A stretch of DNA of 64,000 nt from NCBI RefSeq assembly GCF_019924045.1, contig NZ_JAHXBN010000018.1, positions 124,001 through 188,000 of the forward strand. Direction: 5' to 3'. Source of the DNA: Dyadobacter fermentans (GTDB taxonomy: Bacteria; Bacteroidota; Bacteroidia; Cytophagales; Spirosomataceae). Positions 9,340 to 15,967 of the stretch are shown piece by piece; within the stretch, counting starts at the first letter, position 1; the number at the start of each line of letters is the position of its first letter. The notes under the pieces were generated by a model, which searched no databases, was not told the origin of the DNA, and saw only the letters and a list, made by a program, of their open reading frames with translations. The position numbers were made by a program, and so were the translations under genes.

Positions 9340-11256
9340 ATGACCGACAATACCAGAGAGAACACCATTCATTTAGGAATTTGCATGGCGGGTGCCGTGT
9401 CGGCCGGGGCTTATACAGCGGGAGTAATCGACTACCTGCTCGAAACACTGGAAGCCTGGGAAGAAGCGAAGAAACATGATACCAACGGGAACCAGGTTCC
9501 TACACACCGGGTACTTATTTCGGCGATATCCGGCTCTTCTGCGGGCGGCATTATCAGTGTGATGCTGCCGAAGATGTTTTACACCGAAGGGCAGCCGCAT
9601 GTGAGCCTGAACACCCCCGCGCAGACCGACGACACGAAGGCGCAAAATATGCTGTACAACACGTGGGTCAATTTTTATCTGAAGGGCGACCAAAACATCC
9701 TGGACGAGTTGCTCGATCCCGCGGACATTACCGGAAAAGGTGGCCTCCATTCCCTTCTGAATAGCGGCTTCAAGCAACGCATTGCCGGGGAAATTCTCGA
9801 AAACACCCCTGCGACCCGCACGACGGTTCCCGGATTCGTGGAAAAGGATCTGGACGTGATCGTGGGCGTGACGAATACCAGCGGCTATACATTCAATGTG
9901 CCTTTCAGAAACAACACCCCGAGGGGAAAGCAACCTGCGGAAGACGCCTACACGGTGATCACCCATCGCGACCTGGCGCATTTCGTGGTGACAGGTGACT
10001 ACGATCCTTCCAGTACGCCCGGTCACCGCGGGAAGATTCCGTTCAACCCCGCGAGCACCAGCAAGGCCGACTATCAACCGGTTTCGGACGCTGCACGCGG
10101 TACTTCCGCCTTCCCGATTGGATTTATTTCGGAGAAAATGACCAGACCTTGGGATATTGTTGCGCAGAACGACCTGCTGTTCAAGGACAAAGCCAGTTTG
10201 CGGGGAAAAATTTTGCCTGAGGAATTGAAAAATCCCGGACACACGCATGATTTTGAGACCTTCAATGTCGACTCTGGAACGGTTAACAATGAGCCTTTTG
10301 AACATATTAAAACCGTTCTGGAAAAGCGCTACTATCGGAGTCCGCCTGCGAATTCGCACAATATCAATGAGGCGATAGAGGCTACCGCGACAGGTAAGGC
10401 GGAAAGCGCAGTGGATTATGAGCAAAGGAATGCAAACCCCGACACCTTCAAATCGACCATTCTGCTGATAGACCCGCTGCCGGATACGGCGAAGTCCAAC
10501 CAGTTTGCGAAAACAGATCTGCGCAGCCTGGTCCCGCAGTTGCTGAAATTGCTGATGAACCAGGCCAGGTTCAAACCCGAGTTGATCGAAGAGGCGGTCG
10601 ACACCAACGATTTCAGCAAATTCATCATCGCTCCACGGAGGCAAGGGAAGGACAAAAAGCGAATCAACGGCTATCGTGCATTGGCGAGCGGTTCATTGGG
10701 CGCATTCGCCGGGTTTTTGCGAAAGGATTTCCTCATGCACGATTTTTACCTGGGCCGCCGCAATTGCCAGAGCTTTTTGCAGCATCATTTTGTGGTTGAA
10801 GACAATACCGACAACCCAATATTTACCGAAGGTTACGCTAATGCAGCTGTCAGGGAGAGGTTCAGATACAAAAAAGGAGAAAAACATTACTTGCCAATCA
10901 TTCCCGACATGAAGTATGTGTCGCATTTTGGCTCGTTCGACGGGTTGAACGCCGAAGAAAGACGCAGACTGAACGTCGAGGAGATTATGGACTATGGCCA
11001 GCTACCCAAAGTAGACGACGATACATTACGCCAATGGCGAAAACTCATCAGGAAACGGTTACGGGTAGCGATGAAATCGCTTGCCAACAACGAGGAAAAA
11101 TCCGGACAAAAAGATTACCCGGTTACGCCTGTTTTAAATGTACTCGAACGTTGGCTCCTGGGTGCGTATGTGTACGTATTCAAAGTAAGAAAAATCGCTA
11201 TCGCGCTCACAGACATTATCCGGAACGAATTGCGTGAAGTGGGGCTCTTCAATTGA
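9340..11256 (+). CDS. Patatin-like phospholipase domain protein
   Basis: The 638-residue protein is predicted to be a lipid acyl hydrolase of the patatin superfamily. The glycine-rich oxyanion element lies at residues 13-29 (GICMAGAVSAGAYTAGV). The nucleophile elbow GSSAG is at 65-69 with Ser67. The catalytic Asp is probably Asp311 in DSGTVNNEP, where most patatins have DGG or DGA. There is no signal peptide, so it is probably cytosolic or a peripheral membrane protein. It is larger than typical bacterial patatins and matches the patatin-related group with a long C-terminal extension ending in a possible amphipathic segment. It is monocistronic, with a hairpin plus T-run at 11410-11435 downstream. 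Confidence 0.88.
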   Translation: MTDNTRENTIHLGICMAGAVSAGAYTAGVIDYLLETLEAWEEAKKHDTNGNQVPTHRVLISAISGSSAGGIISVMLPKMFYTEGQPHVSLNTPAQTDDTKAQNMLYNTWVNFYLKGDQNILDELLDPADITGKGGLHSLLNSGFKQRIAGEILENTPATRTTVPGFVEKDLDVIVGVTNTSGYTFNVPFRNNTPRGKQPAEDAYTVITHRDLAHFVVTGDYDPSSTPGHRGKIPFNPASTSKADYQPVSDAARGTSAFPIGFISEKMTRPWDIVAQNDLLFKDKASLRGKILPEELKNPGHTHDFETFNVDSGTVNNEPFEHIKTVLEKRYYRSPPANSHNINEAIEATATGKAESAVDYEQRNANPDTFKSTILLIDPLPDTAKSNQFAKTDLRSLVPQLLKLLMNQARFKPELIEEAVDTNDFSKFIIAPRRQGKDKKRINGYRALASGSLGAFAGFLRKDFLMHDFYLGRRNCQSFLQHHFVVEDNTDNPIFTEGYANAAVRERFRYKKGEKHYLPIIPDMKYVSHFGSFDGLNAEERRRLNVEEIMDYGQLPKVDDDTLRQWRKLIRKRLRVAMKSLANNEEKSGQKDYPVTPVLNVLERWLLGAYVYVFKVRKIAIALTDIIRNELREVGLFN

Positions 11257-11409
11257 TTGCAACGCGCTGCGCCCAGGTGTTTATCTCCGGCATTCATTTG
11301 GAGAGCGTTGAAAACACCGCCGCAAAAATCCGCACGGCGGCCGGGCGTGTGATGAGCAGGCAAGGCTAAGGCGGCATATCCGTAAAATCCTGCTTACGGA
11401 ACATTTACC

Positions 11410-11435
11410 AGTGTGATTCCCATCACACTTTTTTT
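11410..11435. promoter_or_regulatory. Crp-type palindrome with adjoining T-run
   Basis: AGTGTGAT-TCCC-ATCACACT is a perfect 8-bp inverted repeat containing TGTGA-N6-TCACA at 11412-11427, identical to the classical Crp consensus. It is followed by seven T residues. Its centre is 53.5 bp upstream of the -7 element at 11473, which suggests an activator site for the ABM gene. The hairpin and T-run would also work as an intrinsic terminator for the patatin gene. Confidence 0.7.
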
Positions 11436-11472
11436 GTGACCCAACTCCTTCGATCGGCCTGTACCCTGTCCC

Positions 11473-11480
11473 TAATTTTG
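11473..11480 (+). promoter_or_regulatory. -7 promoter element for the ABM gene
   Basis: TAATTTTG matches the Bacteroidota -7 consensus TAnnTTTG and lies 47 bases before the ATG at 11527. No good -33 TTTG is present at the usual distance, which fits an activator-dependent promoter. CTGTACCCT at 11459 lies just upstream. Confidence 0.55.
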
Positions 11481-11526
11481 AAGTGTTAATCCATTACTAT
11501 CACAACACTTCTTGTCACCGCTGGAT

Positions 11527-12246
11527 ATGGGCAAAATCATCCTGGTTGTCATGTACCTGCTGGCCGGAGTAGCGGGCAATCCAAAAAAAGACGACAAACC
11601 GGTAGTCGCCCGACTCACCCGGTATGATGTAAAACAGGGCCGCGAAAGAGAATTCAGAAAGGCATTGACCGAAAGCGTTTCAACGGCGATCCGATGGGAA
11701 GGAAACATCATGGCCGAGGCGTATCAGGAGGAGGACAAGCCCACGGTGTTCTGGCTGATCGACCGATGGAGCAATGCGGAGGAACGGGAAAAGTTCTCCA
11801 AGAGCCCGCAAAGCAGCGCACTCGAAGCGCTGCTGCAAACCACGCTCGCCTCGCCGGCAAAGACTTACCATCTCACGGACCTGGAACCTTTGACCCAAAA
11901 AGAATGGCGGACGGCAGCCAGCAGTAAAGACCAGCCGATTACAGTGATGCTTTTTGTGGATGCGCGCCCCGGTACACAGCAGCAGTTTAAAGACACTTAC
12001 CATATCGCCATGCCGAAGTTCCGCGGCGAGGCAGGCGTGATCACCTACCAGTTATCCGAAATCGAAGGAGACGGAACACAATTCGTTACGTACGAAAAAT
12101 TCAGAAGTAAGGATGCCTTTCAGTACCACCTCAACTTTCCGCCCGTCAAGCCGGTGATCGAATACCTGGAATCAAATGTGAAGCAGCCGCCATTCCAAAA
12201 TGGCTTACACAATCTGGTGGAGATCGCCCCGCTCATGCGTGAGTAG
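11527..12246 (+). CDS. Tandem ABM-type dimeric alpha-beta barrel protein
   Basis: About 239 residues from the ATG at 11527; a TTG 15 bases earlier is a less likely start. After a short hydrophobic N-terminus (GKIILVVMYLLAGVAG, a possible signal or anchor) come two barrel-like halves. The first (about 30-110) has ARLTRYDVKQGREREFRKAL and a WLIDRW strand typical of antibiotic-biosynthesis-monooxygenase folds. The second (about 135-235) has VMLFVDARPGTQQQFKD. Such proteins can be quinol or haem oxygenases or have no known catalysis; no specific substrate can be assigned. The DJ-1-family gene starts 40 bases downstream on the same strand, so the two are probably co-transcribed from the Crp-box promoter. 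Confidence 0.72.
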   Translation: MGKIILVVMYLLAGVAGNPKKDDKPVVARLTRYDVKQGREREFRKALTESVSTAIRWEGNIMAEAYQEEDKPTVFWLIDRWSNAEEREKFSKSPQSSALEALLQTTLASPAKTYHLTDLEPLTQKEWRTAASSKDQPITVMLFVDARPGTQQQFKDTYHIAMPKFRGEAGVITYQLSEIEGDGTQFVTYEKFRSKDAFQYHLNFPPVKPVIEYLESNVKQPPFQNGLHNLVEIAPLMRE

Positions 12247-12286
12247 CCAATTTCCAAACCCCTGTTTTCAACCAAATGTCAACACA

Positions 12287-13099
12287 ATGAAAAATAAAAT
12301 TCTATTTCTGGGAAGCCTGGCGCTTCCGTTCAGCGTCATGCAGGCGAACGCCCAGTCGGCCAGCGCGCACGAGCTTGAAGTGATCAACCAGCTATCGTCC
12401 AATGCGACAGTATCGTCCATGCCCGTTTCGCAATTGTTGAATGCACCGGGTAACGAAGCATTGAAAGCCTTTTTTTTCACACCTGTCAAAAACAAAACTG
12501 CATTAAAAGGCAAGAAGATGGCCGTACTTGCCGCCGATGGTTTCGAAGAGATAGAACTTCTGGGCCCGGTTTGGTATTTCCGGCAGCTGGGGGCACATGT
12601 GGATATCGTAGCTCCGAAGTTCAATCCGGCCCCGGCCCGATACGGCCTCAGCACACCGGAAATGGCAAAGGACCACATTATGGCTATTCAATATCTCAAC
12701 CCGGTCGGTTGGGTGAAAGTCGACCGGACCGCCGATCAGATCAAGGTCGAAGAGTACGACGCGATATTCATTCCGGGCGGTGCCTGGAACCCGGATAACC
12801 TCCGGTATGACCAGGATGTGCTTCGTTACATTAAGGGATTCAATCAATCGGGCAAGCTGATTGCGGCGATCTGCCACGCACCGGTGGTGCTTGCGTCGGC
12901 CGATATTTTAAAGGGACGGAAACTGACCGGCTACTGGAACATTCAAACCGACCTGAAAAATGCCGGCGGGATCGTGAGCGATGCGCCGGTGGTGACCGAC
13001 GGCAACCTCATTACCAGTCGGCATCCGATCGATGTAGCGGACTTTTCAAAAGCTGTCGAAAGCTGGCTTACCAAAGATGCGGGCGTTACAAAACGTTAG
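12287..13099 (+). CDS. Exported DJ-1/PfpI-family protein
   Basis: The 270-residue protein starts at ATG 12287, which exposes a clean signal peptide ending ANAQ; an in-frame extension upstream overlaps the previous gene and is unlikely. The DJ-1/PfpI core begins near residue 76 (GKKMAVLAADGFEEIEL, conserved Glu at about 88). It has the nucleophile Cys196 in AAICHAP, and IFIPGGAWNPDN in place of the usual PGG loop. Family members act as chaperones, glyoxalases or amidases; which applies here is not visible. Periplasmic location is inferred from the signal. A strong terminator follows immediately. Confidence 0.85.
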   Translation: MKNKILFLGSLALPFSVMQANAQSASAHELEVINQLSSNATVSSMPVSQLLNAPGNEALKAFFFTPVKNKTALKGKKMAVLAADGFEEIELLGPVWYFRQLGAHVDIVAPKFNPAPARYGLSTPEMAKDHIMAIQYLNPVGWVKVDRTADQIKVEEYDAIFIPGGAWNPDNLRYDQDVLRYIKGFNQSGKLIAAICHAPVVLASADILKGRKLTGYWNIQTDLKNAGGIVSDAPVVTDGNLITSRHPIDVADFSKAVESWLTKDAGVTKR

Positions 13100-13120
13100 G
13101 TGGAACCAGCGTTGCAAAAG

Positions 13121-13150
13121 TCCGGCCTGAATATCAGGCCGGATTTTTTG
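13121..13150 (+). terminator. Rho-independent terminator after DJ-1-family gene
   Basis: A perfect 10-bp stem, TCCGGCCTGA-ATA-TCAGGCCGGA, is followed by six T residues. It ends the ABM/DJ-1 transcript and faces the convergent 2TM gene, which stops at 13153. Confidence 0.9.
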
Positions 13151-13152
13151 GT

Positions 13153-13392
13153 TTATCGGGGGTTGCGGGTGTCGCTGGCCCGTCTGCTGAAAACGAACAC
13201 CCCCAGGTAATGGAACAATAGTCCCACAGCCCACGCCGGTGTCGACCACAATGGCCATGGGTACGACTGGCCGGTAAAGTACCAAACCAGCCAGATTGCG
13301 GGTGTGACCAGCACGAAGGCGAGTAAATGGATCCGGAAACCCTTCCGCGCCTTCTCTTTCGCTGTCGCATCCCAGTTCGTAAGATTAGTCAT
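13153..13392 (-). CDS. 2TM domain-containing small membrane protein
   Basis: The 79-residue product has two hydrophobic segments (about 22-42, FRIHLLAFVLVTPAIWLVWY, and 52-68, WAVGLLFHYLGVFVF) separated by a Trp/Pro-rich turn (YPWPLWSTP). It matches the small Bacteroidota 2TM-domain proteins, which are often fused to or encoded near two-component genes. It follows the sigma-54 activator gene on the same strand after 137 bases. A Crp-type palindrome and a TAAATTTG element lie in that gap, so it probably has its own promoter. Function is unknown. Confidence 0.75.
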   Translation of the reverse strand: MTNLTNWDATAKEKARKGFRIHLLAFVLVTPAIWLVWYFTGQSYPWPLWSTPAWAVGLLFHYLGVFVFSRRASDTRNPR

Positions 13393-13423
13393 AAAAAAGT
13401 GGATGGGGATAGGTGAAGAATAC

Positions 13424-13494
13424 CAAATTTACCCATCAACCCGCCGGGCGTCCAAGGAGCCAAATCACAGAAAAAGTGTGCGCAGAATCACACT
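13424..13494 (-). promoter_or_regulatory. Crp-type box plus promoter for the 2TM gene
   Basis: TGTGC-GCAGAA-TCACA (13477-13492, one mismatch to TGTGA-N6-TCACA; outer arms AGTGTG/CACACT) lies 53.5 bp upstream of TAAATTTG, read on the minus strand at 13431-13424. A TTG at 13455-13453 stands 21 bases before that element, the usual -33 spacing. The ATG is at 13392. Confidence 0.65.
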
Positions 13495-13529
13495 GAAACG
13501 ACCGGAAGAATGCTTCGGCCTCCCCCCTT

Positions 13530-14486
13530 TCATTCGGCATACACTTTTTGAATGCCGAGCCTTTTGATCATGGAATGCAAGGTGGTGGGCGGCATTTGGA
13601 GCATTTGCGCAGCGCCGCCCGGACCGGCCACTTTTCCTTCACACAGTTTCAGCACCTGTAAAATATGCGCTCGAACGACTTCGTCAACCGTTTTAACCCG
13701 GTTACCCACCATAATCGAGTCCAGGATCTGGTCTTCCACCGAAAGAAAAACCTGGTCGATCACCGGCCCCGACGTCATCAAAACGCTACGTTCGATCCAG
13801 TTTTCAAGCTCCCGCACATTGCCGTGCCAGCTGTGGGCCATCATAGTCTTAATCACTTTTCCTGATATACGTAATACTTTCCGGTTGCTCCGTATCGCGT
13901 GCTTTTTTAAAAAGTAAGCCGTCAGCAGACGGATATCCTGCTTCCGTTCCCGCAATGGCGGAATGGTAACAGGAAATACATTCAATCGAAAAAAAAGGTC
14001 GGCTCTGAACTTCCCCTGCCGCACTTCCTCCGCAAGGTCCTTACTGGTAGCCGCTATAATGCGCACATCGGTTTTGATGACTTCATTGCCCCCCATTCTT
14101 TCGATCTCTCTTTCCTGCAAAGCCCTGAGCAACTTGGCTTGTACAGCCATTGGCAACTCCCCGATTTCGTCCAAAAACAATGTTCCCTTGTCGGCCAGCT
14201 CCCATTTACCAATCCGACGTTCGGATGCGCCTGTAAAGCTTCCTTTTTCGTGACCGAACAACTCGCTTTCGATCAAATCCGGCGGAAGCGCCGCGCAGTT
14301 GACAGTCACCATCCACTCATCCTTCCGCAGCGAGTTTTGATGGATGGCCTTTGCCACAAGGTCTTTTCCCGTACCCGTTTCGCCCAGAATAAGCACAGTG
14401 CTTTGGGTGGGGGCCACCTGCGCCACGAGTTCCCGGAGCTTCACCATGGCGTTCGTCGAGCCGACGATTTCGGGGTGGTATTCCAT
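13530..14486 (-). CDS. Sigma-54-dependent activator, AAA+ and Fis domains only
   Basis: The 318-residue form starts at ATG 14486; an in-frame ATG at 14540 would add 18 residues of no family similarity. Walker A is GETGTGKD (residues 35-42). The sigma-54 contact loop reads GSFTGA (82-87) instead of GAFTGA. Walker B is LFLDEIGELP. Sensor and R-finger motifs follow, and a Fis-type helix-turn-helix closes the protein (GAAQMLQMPPTTLHSMIKRLG). There is no N-terminal sensory domain, so activity must be controlled in trans or constitutively. It is divergent from another activator 97 bases away and shares its ATPase architecture, which points to duplication of an ancestral gene. Confidence 0.88.
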   Translation of the reverse strand: MEYHPEIVGSTNAMVKLRELVAQVAPTQSTVLILGETGTGKDLVAKAIHQNSLRKDEWMVTVNCAALPPDLIESELFGHEKGSFTGASERRIGKWELADKGTLFLDEIGELPMAVQAKLLRALQEREIERMGGNEVIKTDVRIIAATSKDLAEEVRQGKFRADLFFRLNVFPVTIPPLRERKQDIRLLTAYFLKKHAIRSNRKVLRISGKVIKTMMAHSWHGNVRELENWIERSVLMTSGPVIDQVFLSVEDQILDSIMVGNRVKTVDEVVRAHILQVLKLCEGKVAGPGGAAQMLQMPPTTLHSMIKRLGIQKVYAE

Positions 14487-14583
14487 GCGATGATTTTTTG
14501 CGGTGATAATCTTCCAATTTAAAAAAGAAAATCTCGCCAAATGTGTATTTTAGTCAAACATCTCCCCCAAGAAAAGCAACTGC

Positions 14584-15954
14584 ATGGGTTTGAAAGTTTT
14601 TATTGTTGAAGATCAGTTCATCGAAGCAAACGACCTGAAATTGATCCTCGAAAGTGCCGGGCATTCCGTTTGCGGTATCGCCAAATCCGTGGACGCGGCG
14701 TTGGACCTGCTGGCGACGGTCAGGCCCGATATTGTTTTGCTGGACATTTTCCTCAAAGGCACTAAAACGGGTATCGACCTGGCCCCGGTACTTGCCGAGG
14801 CAAAGATCCCTTTCATTTATATTTCCGCCAATTCCGATCCTGCGACGCTGGATGCCGCCAAAACCACCCGCCCGGATGGCTTTTTGGTTAAACCTTTCAA
14901 AAAACAGGACATTCTCGTAGCGCTCGACATCGCCATTTACCGGTACCAGTACGCCACCGAGCAAGCGCACCTCCAAGTGCATGAGGCCCAAGCCGCCGGG
15001 CGGCGCAAGCCGAAGGAGTTTAGTGACATCATCGGGTCGAGTGATAAATTACTGCAAGCCCTCGAACTGGTGAGCCAGGTAGCACCGCTGGATACGACGG
15101 TGCTGATATTGGGCGAGACAGGAGTAGGCAAGGAAGGCATCGCCAAGGCCATTCACCAGATCTCCCGACGGAAACACAAGCCGCTTATTAAAGTCAATTG
15201 CGCCGCCATTCCACCCGGTCTGATCGAATCGGAGCTTTTCGGGCATGAAAAAGGGGCATTCTCCGGCGCATCCGAGCGGCGGATCGGCAAGTTTGAACAA
15301 GCCCAGGGCGGCAGTATTTTCCTCGACGAAATCGGCGAAATGCCGCTCGAAACGCAAACCAAGCTGCTGCGTGTTATCCAGGAGAAAGAGCTCGAACGTA
15401 TTGGCGGACGGAGCACCATCAAACTGGATATCCGCATTATCGCAGCCACCAACCGGAACCTGTATAAAGAGGTCGGTGCAGGCAAATTTCGCATTGACCT
15501 CTATTACCGCATCAATGTGTTCTCCATCACGCTGCCGCCTCTCCGCGAACGCGTGGAGGATATTCCGGAGCTCGCCGATTATTTTCTAAAAAAACACGCC
15601 CGGTTGTCCCAGAACCTGCCGAAAAAAATCGAACCGGCTGCCCTGGTAAAACTGCAAAAATATGCCTGGCCGGGTAATATCCGGGAGCTGGAAAATGTCA
15701 TTGAAAGGCAGATCATTTTGACGCCGGCAAGTGTCATATCCGGTTTTGATCTGCCGGAAGGCCAATCGGGCTTCGATTCCAACTTCCCGATGAAACCCGA
15801 CAACCAGAAGCACCTGATTTTATCGGCCCTGGCCCAAAGCAACGGGAAAGTCTCCGGCAAGGGCGGCGCGGCAGAGCTACTCAATATGCCTGCGCCCACA
15901 TTGGTTTCCAAAATGAAGAGACTCGGCATCAGCTGGCGGTTTGTGAGCGGGTGA
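14584..15954 (+). CDS. NtrC-type response regulator (receiver, AAA+, Fis)
   Basis: The 456-residue protein has a receiver domain (1-120) with acidic pair Glu9/Asp10, phospho-acceptor Asp54 in VLLDIFLKG and Lys103. The AAA+ domain follows with Walker A GETGVGKE (177-184) and the sigma-54 loop GAFSGA (224-229), a Thr-to-Ser change at residue 227. A C-terminal Fis helix-turn-helix is present (GGAAELLNMPAPTLVSKMKRLG). It should remodel sigma-54 RNA polymerase at unknown promoters when phosphorylated. A TPR histidine kinase converges on it with only 9 bases between stop codons and is the obvious candidate partner. Confidence 0.92.
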   Translation: MGLKVFIVEDQFIEANDLKLILESAGHSVCGIAKSVDAALDLLATVRPDIVLLDIFLKGTKTGIDLAPVLAEAKIPFIYISANSDPATLDAAKTTRPDGFLVKPFKKQDILVALDIAIYRYQYATEQAHLQVHEAQAAGRRKPKEFSDIIGSSDKLLQALELVSQVAPLDTTVLILGETGVGKEGIAKAIHQISRRKHKPLIKVNCAAIPPGLIESELFGHEKGAFSGASERRIGKFEQAQGGSIFLDEIGEMPLETQTKLLRVIQEKELERIGGRSTIKLDIRIIAATNRNLYKEVGAGKFRIDLYYRINVFSITLPPLRERVEDIPELADYFLKKHARLSQNLPKKIEPAALVKLQKYAWPGNIRELENVIERQIILTPASVISGFDLPEGQSGFDSNFPMKPDNQKHLILSALAQSNGKVSGKGGAAELLNMPAPTLVSKMKRLGISWRFVSG

Positions 15955-15967
15955 ATGCCCCGCTTAC
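15943..15967. terminator. Bidirectional hairpin over two convergent stops
   Basis: GTGAGCGGG (15943-15951) pairs with CCCGCTTAC (15959-15967) with one G-T wobble. It overlaps the stop codons of the response regulator and the histidine kinase. There is no U-tract, so it is a weak candidate for a shared terminator. Confidence 0.4.

Noticed and set aside
9373..10644. Long minus-strand open frame (423 codons) inside the patatin gene
   Set aside because: It is fully antisense to a gene with clear patatin motifs; its own translation is Arg/Gln-rich with no domain. It is an artefact of codon bias.
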